From Sediminibacterium sp. (GTDB lineage Bacteria > Bacteroidota > Bacteroidia > Chitinophagales > Chitinophagaceae), in contig JALQXE010000090.1 in NCBI GenBank assembly GCA_023263235.1, forward strand, positions 1 to 13,043: a DNA stretch of 13,043 bases, written 5' to 3'. Positions 6,266 through 13,043 of the stretch are shown one piece after another. Positions within the stretch are counted from its first letter, which is position 1. Each line of letters starts with the position of its first letter. The position numbers were made by a program, and so were the translations under genes. Under the pieces are notes generated by a model that saw nothing but the letters and a program-made list of their open reading frames with translations, searched no databases and was not told where the DNA came from.

Positions 6266-8869
6266 ATGAATTTAAATCAATATACTATTAAAGCGCAGGA
6301 AGCAATCCAGGCAGCACAGCAATTGGCTTATAACAATGGTAATACGTCCATTGAAACGGCACATTTGTTAAAAGCCATTTTACTGGATAAGGACAGCTCC
6401 ACTGAGTTTTTATTAAAAAAGAATAATGTAAATCCCGTTTTGGTGTTGCAAAAAACCGATGAAACCATTTCTGGTTTAGCAAAGCAACAAACAGGGGAAC
6501 CTGCCTCTAATTTAAGTAGAGACTTAAATGCAGTATTGTTAAAATCAAATGCTGCACTTAAAACCTTTGGGGACGAATTTGTCACAGTAGAACATTTAAT
6601 GATTGCATTATTGCAAGTAAATGATGTTTGCGGTAAAATATTAAAAGATGCAGGACTTACCGAAAAAGGGTTAGTTGCTGTCATTAAAGAATTACGAAAA
6701 GGATCCACTGTTAACTCCGCAACACAGGAAACACAATTTCAATCCTTGTCAAAATATGCGAAGAACTTAAATGATTTGGCAAACAAAGGAAAATTAGACC
6801 CGGTAATTGGTCGTGATGAAGAAATTAGAAGAACCTTGCATATACTTTCCCGCAGAAGCAAAAACAATCCCATTTTAGTGGGTGAGCCTGGTGTGGGTAA
6901 AACTGCGATCGCCGAAGGATTGGCAATGCGTGTTGTTAATGGCGATGTACCCGATAATTTAAAAAGTAAAATTATTTATGCCTTGGATATGGGGCAATTA
7001 ATTGCAGGTGCAAAGTATAAGGGAGAATTTGAAGAGCGTTTAAAAGGAGTGGTAAAAGAAGTAGCTGACAGTGATGGTGAAGTAATATTATTTATAGATG
7101 AGATTCATACATTAGTGGGTGCCGGTGGTGGTGAAGGTGCTATGGATGCTGCTAATATTTTAAAACCTGCTTTAGCAAGGGGTGAGTTGAGAGCGATAGG
7201 TGCTACCACATTAGCGGAGTATCAAAAGTTTTTTGAAAAAGACAAAGCATTGGAGCGTCGTTTTCAGAAAGTAATGATTGACGAGCCTACAAAAGAAGAT
7301 GCCATTTCAATTTTAAGAGGACTCAAGGAGCGTTATGAAACGCATCACCATGTGCGTATTAAGGATGAAGCCATTATTGCCGCAGTTGAACTTTCTAGTA
7401 GATATATAACCGATCGTTTTTTACCCGATAAGGCCATTGATTTAATTGATGAAAGTGCCGCAAAATTACGCCTAGAAATGAATTCAATGCCAGAGGAGTT
7501 GGATACTTTAATGCGCCAAATACGTCAATTAGAAATTGAAAGAGAAGCTATTAAAAGAGAGGAAAATCCAGAGCAATTAAAGGCTTTGAATATTGAAATT
7601 AGCAATTTAACTGTCCAGCAGGATACATTGAAAGCAAAATGGACCGAAGAAAAAGAAATTGTAGATAAGGTTCAAAAAGCAAAATCTGATATTGAAAAAT
7701 TAAAACAAGAGGCAGAAGTTGCTGAGCGAAATGGAGATTATGGAAAAGTAGCAGAAATCAGATACGGCAAAGTGAAAGAGCAGGAATCTAATTTGGAACA
7801 GTTTACAATTCAGTTAAATGAATTAGGCGTAAATGGCAATCGTTTAATGAAGGAAGAAGTGGATGCCGAAGACATTGCAGAGAATGTTGCCAAGGCGACG
7901 GGCATTCCTGTAAGTAAAATGATACAATCGGAAAGAGAAAAGTTATTGCATTTGGAAGAAGAATTGCATAAGCGTGTCGTTGGTCAGGAAGAGGCCATTA
8001 CAGCAGTATCCGATGCCATTCGAAGAAGCAGGGCTGGGTTGCAAGATCCAAAAAAGCCAATTGGCTCCTTTATATTTTTAGGAACAACTGGGGTTGGTAA
8101 AACCGAATTGGCGAAAGCTTTAGCCGAGTATTTATTTGATGATGATTCCATGATGACGCGAATTGATATGAGTGAATATCAGGAGAAGCATTCTGTTTCA
8201 AGATTAGTAGGCGCCCCTCCAGGATACGTTGGATATGATGAAGGTGGACAACTAACGGAGGCGGTACGAAGAAAACCATACAGCGTGGTTTTGTTAGACG
8301 AAATTGAAAAAGCGCATCCTGATGTATGGAACATATTATTGCAGGTTTTGGATGATGGGCATTTAACAGATAATAAAGGTAGAACAGTAAATTTTAAGAA
8401 CACCATTATTATCATGACTTCAAATATTGGAAGCCATATTATTCAAGAAACCTTTGAAGGGGTTACCGATAAAAACTTGGAATCAAAAGTAGAGCAATCC
8501 AAGGCGGAGGTAATGACTTTATTGAAGCAAACTATTCGTCCCGAATTTTTAAATAGAGTAGATGAGATTATCATGTTCTCTCCATTATTGCAAAAACAAA
8601 TGGCTGCCATTGTGAAAATACAATTGAATAATTTAAAACATTTGGTTGCTGAAAATGGTATGCAAATTGAGTTTAGTAATTATTTGGTTGAATTTTTATC
8701 CGAGCAAGGGTTTGATATGCAATTTGGGGCAAGACCTTTAAAAAGGCTAATACAAAAGATGGTAGTGAATGAATTGAGCAAGAAAATTTTGAGTGGTGAG
8801 ATTGACAAGACAAGAAAAGTACTGATAGATATTTTTGATGGCCTAATTGTTTTCAGGAACGAAGCCTAA
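6266..8869 (+). CDS. clpB: ATP-dependent chaperone (protein disaggregase) ClpB
   Basis: ClpB is a cytoplasmic hexameric AAA+ machine that, with DnaK/DnaJ/GrpE, pulls aggregated proteins apart after heat or other stress. At 867 residues it is full length. The N-domain (about 1-145) carries the double Clp repeat. The first ATPase domain has Walker A GEPGVGKT at 206-213, the pore-loop region [12 protein letters not shown], and Walker B ILFIDE ending at E279. A charged coiled-coil M-domain (about 405-525, rich in E, K and Q) identifies it as ClpB and not ClpA or ClpC. The second ATPase domain has Walker A GTTGVGKT at 606-613, pore loop GYVGYDEGG, and Walker B VVLLDE ending at E679. The start ATG has the canonical N-terminus ([14 protein letters not shown]). 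There is no obvious Shine-Dalgarno site. It is a single-gene unit with a strong terminator directly after its stop. Confidence 0.98.
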   Translation: MNLNQYTIKAQEAIQAAQQLAYNNGNTSIETAHLLKAILLDKDSSTEFLLKKNNVNPVLVLQKTDETISGLAKQQTGEPASNLSRDLNAVLLKSNAALKTFGDEFVTVEHLMIALLQVNDVCGKILKDAGLTEKGLVAVIKELRKGSTVNSATQETQFQSLSKYAKNLNDLANKGKLDPVIGRDEEIRRTLHILSRRSKNNPILVGEPGVGKTAIAEGLAMRVVNGDVPDNLKSKIIYALDMGQLIAGAKYKGEFEERLKGVVKEVADSDGEVILFIDEIHTLVGAGGGEGAMDAANILKPALARGELRAIGATTLAEYQKFFEKDKALERRFQKVMIDEPTKEDAISILRGLKERYETHHHVRIKDEAIIAAVELSSRYITDRFLPDKAIDLIDESAAKLRLEMNSMPEELDTLMRQIRQLEIEREAIKREENPEQLKALNIEISNLTVQQDTLKAKWTEEKEIVDKVQKAKSDIEKLKQEAEVAERNGDYGKVAEIRYGKVKEQESNLEQFTIQLNELGVNGNRLMKEEVDAEDIAENVAKATGIPVSKMIQSEREKLLHLEEELHKRVVGQEEAITAVSDAIRRSRAGLQDPKKPIGSFIFLGTTGVGKTELAKALAEYLFDDDSMMTRIDMSEYQEKHSVSRLVGAPPGYVGYDEGGQLTEAVRRKPYSVVLLDEIEKAHPDVWNILLQVLDDGHLTDNKGRTVNFKNTIIIMTSNIGSHIIQETFEGVTDKNLESKVEQSKAEVMTLLKQTIRPEFLNRVDEIIMFSPLLQKQMAAIVKIQLNNLKHLVAENGMQIEFSNYLVEFLSEQGFDMQFGARPLKRLIQKMVVNELSKKILSGEIDKTRKVLIDIFDGLIVFRNEA

Positions 8870-8874
8870 ATTTT

Positions 8875-8909
8875 AAAAGCCCTGTCTATTTTAGACGGGG
8901 CTTTTTTTT
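8875..8909 (+). terminator. Strong intrinsic terminator of clpB
   Basis: Five bases after the clpB stop, a 14-bp stem (8875-8888 with 8892-8905; one T-G wobble in the middle) closes a three-base TTT loop and runs into a tract of eight T residues (8902-8909). The stem contains the G-C-rich block AGCCC/GGGCT. This is a classical Rho-independent terminator. Its A-run and T-run make it partly active in both directions, but there is no opposing gene to serve. Confidence 0.93.
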
Positions 8910-8925
8910 GTATATTTACGCCACT

Positions 8926-10185
8926 ATGGTAAAAAATAATAGAGAAGCAGCAGTTGGTTTTATTTTCATAACCATCTTAATTGATGTGATTGGTTTTGGA
9001 ATCATTATTCCGGTAGTGCCACAGCTATTACAAGATTTCTATCATATCACAGACCGAAAAAATGTAGGTGCTATTGAACAACCCTTATTGTATTTAACTT
9101 CAATTTATGCGGTAATGCAATTTATTTTTGCGCCCATTTTTGGAAGTTTAAGTGATCAGTATGGCCGACGTCCTATTTTGCTACTATCCTTATTGGGTTT
9201 TGGTATTGATTATATTTTTTTAGCATTAGCTCCCTCTGTGGGATGGTTGTTTGTAGGAAGAATGTTTGCAGGTATTACGGGTGCAAGTATTCCTACAGCA
9301 GCAGCATATATGGCAGATATTAGTGATGAATCCAATAGAGCGAAAAATTTTGGGATGATTGGTGCGGCATTTGGAATTGGCTTTATTATTGGTCCATTGA
9401 TTGGCGGCTTATTAGGGCATATAGGATTGCGCGTCCCATTTTTCATGGCTGCTTTCTTAGCATTTGTGAATGCATTGTATGGTTATTTTATTTTGCCAGA
9501 ATCATTGAGTTTGGAACACCGAAGAAAATTTAATATTAAGAAAGCCAATCCTATTGGTGCTTTAAAAAACTTAAAAAAGTATCCAGCTGTATTTGGTTTA
9601 ATTATTGCCATGTTTTTTATTTACATAGCAGCGCATTCAGTTCAAAGTAATTGGAGTTTAGCCAATATGAGTAAGTTTGGTTGGGAACCAAGAACCATCG
9701 GGATCTCGCTTGGGGTAGTGGGTTTATTGGTAGGGTTGGTTCAAGGGGTATTAATTAGGTATGTAAATCCAAAATTAGGAAATGAGAAAAGCGTTTACTT
9801 GGGAATATTACTTTCTGCGCTTGGCTTAATATTATTCGCGTTTGCATCTGAAAGTTGGATGATGTTTGTATTCTTGATTCCGTATTGTTTAGGGGGTATT
9901 TCTGGACCAGCTTTGCAGTCTTTAATTTCTATACATGTTGCTAAAAATGAGCAGGGTGAATTGCAAGGTTCATTAACTGGCTTACAAAGTTTAACAGCAA
10001 TTTTTGGCCCACCTTTAATGATTTGGTTAACCACAAGTTTTTCTACCAAAAACAATTTCTTACATCTTTATTTCCCGGGGGCAGCATTTTTTGCTGGTGC
10101 AATTTTCATGCTTATTAGTTCGATCATTGCTTATTTAGTGTTAAAAAATGATCCAATCGTTCATACCAAGGAACCTAAGGGGTAG
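8926..10185 (+). CDS. TetA-like MFS transporter (DHA1 family, 12 membrane helices)
   Basis: The 419-residue protein is a proton-coupled exporter of the TCR/Tet branch of the major facilitator superfamily, located in the inner membrane. The first helix carries LIDVIGFGIIIPVVPQLL (motif typical of TetA relatives), the loop between helices 2 and 3 has motif A GSLSDQYGRRP at 73-83, and GAAFGIGFIIGPLIGG near 146-161 is the antiporter motif C. A central cytoplasmic linker (about 195-220) separates two six-helix halves. Substrate is unknown; most chromosomal Bacteroidota members are not shown to confer tetracycline resistance. I start at ATG 8926. An in-frame TTG at 8908 would add six residues, but it lies in the T-tract of the clpB terminator and is unlikely to be used. 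TATATTTA at 8911-8918 may be a -7 box, which would give a very short leader. Confidence 0.9.
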   Translation: MVKNNREAAVGFIFITILIDVIGFGIIIPVVPQLLQDFYHITDRKNVGAIEQPLLYLTSIYAVMQFIFAPIFGSLSDQYGRRPILLLSLLGFGIDYIFLALAPSVGWLFVGRMFAGITGASIPTAAAYMADISDESNRAKNFGMIGAAFGIGFIIGPLIGGLLGHIGLRVPFFMAAFLAFVNALYGYFILPESLSLEHRRKFNIKKANPIGALKNLKKYPAVFGLIIAMFFIYIAAHSVQSNWSLANMSKFGWEPRTIGISLGVVGLLVGLVQGVLIRYVNPKLGNEKSVYLGILLSALGLILFAFASESWMMFVFLIPYCLGGISGPALQSLISIHVAKNEQGELQGSLTGLQSLTAIFGPPLMIWLTTSFSTKNNFLHLYFPGAAFFAGAIFMLISSIIAYLVLKNDPIVHTKEPKG

Positions 10186-10186
10186 T

Positions 10187-10210
10187 TTTGCCCATTTAAT
10201 GGGCTTTGGT
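10187..10210 (+). terminator. Possible terminator after the MFS gene
   Basis: Just after the MFS stop (10183-10185), GCCCAT (10190-10195) pairs perfectly with ATGGGC (10199-10204) around a TTA loop, preceded by TTTT and followed by TTTGGTT. The stem is only 6 bp and the tail is broken by G residues, so efficiency would be moderate. It lies directly upstream of the phosphorylase promoter box. Confidence 0.5.
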
Positions 10211-10221
10211 TGCTATATTTG
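10187..10221 (+). promoter_or_regulatory. Bacteroidota-type promoter of the purine nucleoside phosphorylase gene
   Basis: TATATTTG at 10214-10221 matches the -7 consensus TAnnTTTG exactly. TTTG at 10187-10190 is a possible -33 element, with a spacer of 23 bases, at the long end of what is seen. Transcription would start near 10228, about 14 bases before the chosen ATG at 10242. The -33 candidate overlaps the hairpin that ends the MFS gene, so one short spacer serves both jobs. Confidence 0.6.
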
Positions 10222-10241
10222 TGTCCAAATTAAAGGACCAT

Positions 10242-11066
10242 ATGACGCAATTAATGACACAGTTACACGAGACTAGAAATTTTATTAAATCTAAAGTAAG
10301 TGAGACTGCCACCACTGCAATTATATTAGGAAGTGGATTAGGAAATTTGGCAACCAAAATAGAGGTTGATTTTGAAATTCCTTACAAGGATATTCCACAT
10401 TTTCCTGTGAGTACAGTTGAAGGCCATAAGGGTCGTTTAGTTTTAGGGAAATTAAATGGCAAAAAAGTATGGGTGATGGAAGGGAGATTCCACTTTTACG
10501 AAGGGTATACGCCCGAGCAAGTAGTTTATCCGGTTAGAGTATTAAAATTATTAGGGGTTGAAAATTTATTACTATCCAATGCTGCAGGTGGTGTAAATGC
10601 AAATTATGCAGTGGGTGATTTAATGATTTTAAGAGACCATATAAGTTTGTTTACTGTAAATCCGTTGTTAGGTAAAAATGAAGCTGAATTAGGAACTCGA
10701 TTCCCTGATATGAGCGAACCTTATGCTAATGTGTTTATTCAAAAAGCAAAAGCCATAGCAACTGCCAATAATATTCATTTACACGAAGGTGTTTATGTAG
10801 GGGTGACAGGTCCAACATTTGAAACCAGAGCGGAGTATAAATTAATTAAAGCAGTTGGGGGTGATGTTGTAGGTATGAGTACTGTGCAGGAAAATATTGC
10901 AGCCGTTCATTGTGGAATGAAAGTTTTTGCTATGAGTGTAGTTACTGATTTGGGTATTCGTGAGGATAACAATGTAATTACACATGAAGAGGTGTTAGAA
11001 GCTGCAAATGCCGCTGAACCAAAACTTACATTAATATTTAGTGAGTTGTTAAAAGAAATCGCATAA
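10242..11066 (+). CDS. punA: Purine nucleoside phosphorylase, trimeric family
   Basis: The enzyme splits purine (deoxy)nucleosides with phosphate into base and (deoxy)ribose-1-phosphate for salvage, in the cytoplasm. At 274 residues it has the usual length of the trimeric PNP/MTAP family. Visible are the phosphate-binding GSGLG (30-34), VEGHKGRLVLG, the phosphate/sugar-site region EGRFHFYEGY, LLLSNAAGGVN, and the base-binding GPTFETRAEY with E194 plus VVGMSTVQENIAAVHCG. The base-contact position equivalent to human Asn243 is aspartate (D236 in VVTDLG). I start at ATG 10242, preceded by AAAGGA four bases upstream, a reasonable Shine-Dalgarno site. An in-frame TTG at 10206 would put the start upstream of and within the promoter box, and ATG 10254 is too far from the AGGA. 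The porin gene follows after 11 bases. Confidence 0.93.
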   Translation: MTQLMTQLHETRNFIKSKVSETATTAIILGSGLGNLATKIEVDFEIPYKDIPHFPVSTVEGHKGRLVLGKLNGKKVWVMEGRFHFYEGYTPEQVVYPVRVLKLLGVENLLLSNAAGGVNANYAVGDLMILRDHISLFTVNPLLGKNEAELGTRFPDMSEPYANVFIQKAKAIATANNIHLHEGVYVGVTGPTFETRAEYKLIKAVGGDVVGMSTVQENIAAVHCGMKVFAMSVVTDLGIREDNNVITHEEVLEAANAAEPKLTLIFSELLKEIA

Positions 11067-11077
11067 TTATTAAATGC

Positions 11078-13043
11078 ATGTTTCGTTATAGGCCCATTTT
11101 TTTAGTTGCTTTTTTTGTGATGCTTTTACAAGTTAAAATGCATGCGCAGGGATATGGACCAAGCATGAATGGACGACAAGGTGGAGCAAGCAATCAAACA
11201 CCTGATTCTTTACAACGAAGAGATAAAAATGCCGACTCCATTACAATTTATTATAAGTTATATAATAACAATCTAATTCAAAAATTAGACACTACTATTA
11301 ATGATTTTTTTGTTCATTATCCCATTCCCTATACTTCTTTTAACTTAGGGAATTTGGGTACTGCTACTAGATCATATTTATTTAATGCCAACAAGGTAGC
11401 GGGTTATGACGCAGGCTTTCATTCTTTTGATACTTATTTATATACTTTAGAAGAGACTCCAATATATCAAACCACAAGACCCTATACGGAGTTTGCTTAT
11501 TTATTGGGTGGAAAGGGAGAGCAGTTGGTAGAAGTTAAGCATACGCAGAATAAACAACAGCAGTTTAATTTTTCATTTGAGTATCGTTTCAACAATGCGC
11601 CGGGAAATGTAAAAAATCAAAATGCGAATGTGAATAATATGCGCATCACAGCCAATTATCAATCCAAGCGAAAAAGGTATGCTTCTAATTTGATAATGCT
11701 TTTTAATAAAACAGCATCTTCCGAAAATGGGGGGTTGGTTAATACAAATTTATTAGACAGTTTAGCATTGAATGACCCCTATGAATTAGACACAAGGCTT
11801 GGCATAAGTGGTGCTTCCTTTAGAAATCCGTTTAACACAAAAATTTCAACAGGTAATATTTATAATCAAAACACCATTGTTTGGAGAAATGCGTATGATT
11901 TTGGACAAAAAGATTCTATCGTAAAAGATACCATCACCACTCATTTGTTTTATCCAAGGCTTCGTTTGCAAAACGAGCTTAAATTAGTAACAAACGAGTA
12001 TACTTTTGGAGATGTGCATCCTTCCATTGACAATTACTTACAATATTTTGGAACAGTAATAACGAATAGCGATACTATAAAGTACAATGATAGTTGGAAA
12101 CTGCTCACCAATGAATTTAGTGTAATTAGCTATCCTGATAAAATGAATAGTAATCAGTTCTTGCAATTAGGATCGGGCTATACACAAATGAATGCAAGTT
12201 ATATTGGCAGAGCAGGTTGGAGTAATTATGATATATACGGATTTGCAGTATATAAGAATAAAACCAAGAATCAATTATGGGATTTATTGGCTTCTGGTAA
12301 ATTATTTTTGAATGGGTTTCATGCAGGTGATTTTGATGCACAAGCATCATTGTCTAGAATTTTAAGTGCGAAGGGTACTTTTCTAAAACTTTCCTTTCAA
12401 AATGTAAATAGAACACCCTCAATGAATTTATTAGGGTACACTCAATTTCCTATTCAAGGTTTTAACGCAATTACAAAAGAAAATGCTACACTTTTAAATG
12501 GAGTCCTAGCCAATAAAAAAGATGGATGGGAGACCTCGGTTAGTTATCAGATGATTCAAAACTACAACTACTTTTCAAATGGATTTCGTCCAGTTGTATA
12601 TGGCAGTTTGATGAGTTATTTAAGAGGTCAGGTAGAACATAAAATAAAAATAAGTAAACACTGGAACTGGTACGATCAAATTACATTACAAATATTGGAT
12701 CAAAACGCACCAGTTAATGTTCCTCTTGTTTTAACGAGGCAGCGTATTGCTTTTGAAGGTAATTTTTATAAAAATTTGAATTTGTCTACTGGGTTGGAAT
12801 TTATTTATCACACGGATTATAAGGCTGATGGATATATGCCATTTACTGGACAGTTTTATACTCAAAATGAATTTACCTTGCACAATCGCCCTACCAGCAA
12901 TGCTTTTTTGCATTTTATGATAAAAAGGCTTAAAGGTTATATACGCTTAGAAAATCTTAATACGCTTATCCCCAGCAGTTCTGCCTTAGGGACTGCTTAT
13001 AATTTTAGTGCCAAAAATTACCCTACCAATTCCTTGTGGTTTA
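11078..13043 (+). CDS. Putative outer-membrane porin, Porin_10-like (C-terminal end off the right edge)
   Basis: The frame from ATG 11078 is open for 655 codons to the window edge. Residues 1-23 form a signal peptide (basic MFRYR, hydrophobic IFLVAFFVMLL, then MHA before QG), so the protein is exported. The mature part opens with a Gln/Gly/Asn-rich stretch and continues with alternating beta-strand-like segments rich in aromatic residues, N, T and G, typical of a large outer-membrane beta-barrel. FFVHYPIPYTSFNLGNLGTATR followed by YLFNANK resembles the conserved opening of Bacteroidota 'putative porin' (Porin_10) proteins. Family members are about 650-700 residues, so probably only the last strand or so is missing. 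The cargo is unknown. The ATG at 11074 is not used, as that frame stops at once. No Shine-Dalgarno site is evident. It lies 11 bases after the phosphorylase and is probably co-transcribed with it. Confidence 0.85.
   Translation, partial: MFRYRPIFLVAFFVMLLQVKMHAQGYGPSMNGRQGGASNQTPDSLQRRDKNADSITIYYKLYNNNLIQKLDTTINDFFVHYPIPYTSFNLGNLGTATRSYLFNANKVAGYDAGFHSFDTYLYTLEETPIYQTTRPYTEFAYLLGGKGEQLVEVKHTQNKQQQFNFSFEYRFNNAPGNVKNQNANVNNMRITANYQSKRKRYASNLIMLFNKTASSENGGLVNTNLLDSLALNDPYELDTRLGISGASFRNPFNTKISTGNIYNQNTIVWRNAYDFGQKDSIVKDTITTHLFYPRLRLQNELKLVTNEYTFGDVHPSIDNYLQYFGTVITNSDTIKYNDSWKLLTNEFSVISYPDKMNSNQFLQLGSGYTQMNASYIGRAGWSNYDIYGFAVYKNKTKNQLWDLLASGKLFLNGFHAGDFDAQASLSRILSAKGTFLKLSFQNVNRTPSMNLLGYTQFPIQGFNAITKENATLLNGVLANKKDGWETSVSYQMIQNYNYFSNGFRPVVYGSLMSYLRGQVEHKIKISKHWNWYDQITLQILDQNAPVNVPLVLTRQRIAFEGNFYKNLNLSTGLEFIYHTDYKADGYMPFTGQFYTQNEFTLHNRPTSNAFLHFMIKRLKGYIRLENLNTLIPSSSALGTAYNFSAKNYPTNSLWF

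Noticed and set aside
6328..6708. A 126-codon minus-strand frame inside clpB
   Set aside because: It is a shadow of the clpB N-domain coding strand, with no independent support.
8908..8925. A TTG start adding six residues to the MFS protein
   Set aside because: The TTG overlaps the last T residues of the clpB terminator, and ATG 8926 gives a normal MFS N-terminus.
10206..10241. A TTG start adding twelve residues to the phosphorylase
   Set aside because: It lies upstream of the consensus -7 box, so it would not be in the transcript from that promoter; ATG 10242 has an AGGA at a suitable distance.
12126..12913. Minus-strand frames opposite the porin gene
   Set aside because: They are antisense to a continuous 655-codon frame with a clear signal peptide.
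1..13043. CRISPR array, tRNA, rRNA, complete insertion sequence or toxin-antitoxin pair
   Set aside because: No regular repeats, cloverleaf-like sequence, transposase motifs or small paired genes were seen on either strand; the gaps between genes are all under about 135 bases.

Overview
The window looks like a chromosomal segment from a Bacteroidota bacterium, most likely a Chitinophagaceae-type relative. The evidence is AT-rich DNA, genes with few Shine-Dalgarno sites, Bacteroidota-type -7 boxes (TAnnTTTG) upstream of several genes, a short queG without the long C-terminal extension, and a Porin_10-like outer-membrane protein. Most of it is ordinary core-genome housekeeping DNA. I found no rRNA, tRNA, CRISPR array, complete insertion sequence or obvious new multi-gene system.

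Layout. Positions 1-660 (minus) hold the N-terminal two thirds of a WYL-domain transcriptional regulator that runs off the left edge. Positions 734-1701 (minus) hold folK and a deoxynucleoside kinase gene that is cut short at its 3' end. From 1804 a plus-strand cluster carries sppA, an ABC-2 permease and a membrane-anchored SRPBCC protein, packed with gaps of 4 and 0 bases. It converges on queG (5190-6134, minus). queG is divergent from clpB (6266-8869), which ends in a textbook intrinsic terminator. A TetA-like MFS exporter (8926-10185), a purine nucleoside phosphorylase (10242-11066) and a nearly complete outer-membrane porin (from 11078, running off the right edge) follow on the plus strand. 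No stretch longer than about 300 bases lacks a gene. Two start codons (MFS and phosphorylase) are set downstream of longer possible TTG starts, because those TTGs lie inside a terminator tract and next to a promoter box.

How the genes relate. FolK (folate synthesis), the nucleoside kinase and the phosphorylase (nucleoside salvage) and QueG (tRNA queuosine) are cytoplasmic small-molecule or RNA enzymes. SppA and ClpB are membrane and cytoplasmic protein quality-control factors. The ABC permease, the MFS exporter and the porin are envelope transport proteins. These are mostly independent transcription units and not one pathway.

The most notable spot is the left end. The nucleoside kinase stops after 144 residues instead of the usual roughly 200, its stop codon lies inside a 25-bp imperfect palindrome, and immediately beyond sits a WYL regulator whose codon use differs from its neighbours (10 of 20 leucines are CTN, against 4 of 22 in folK and 3 of 18 in the kinase). 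This looks like the boundary of an acquired segment that extends to the left of the window. WYL regulators often accompany defence or mobile loci, so the interesting cargo, if any, is probably just outside this sequence.
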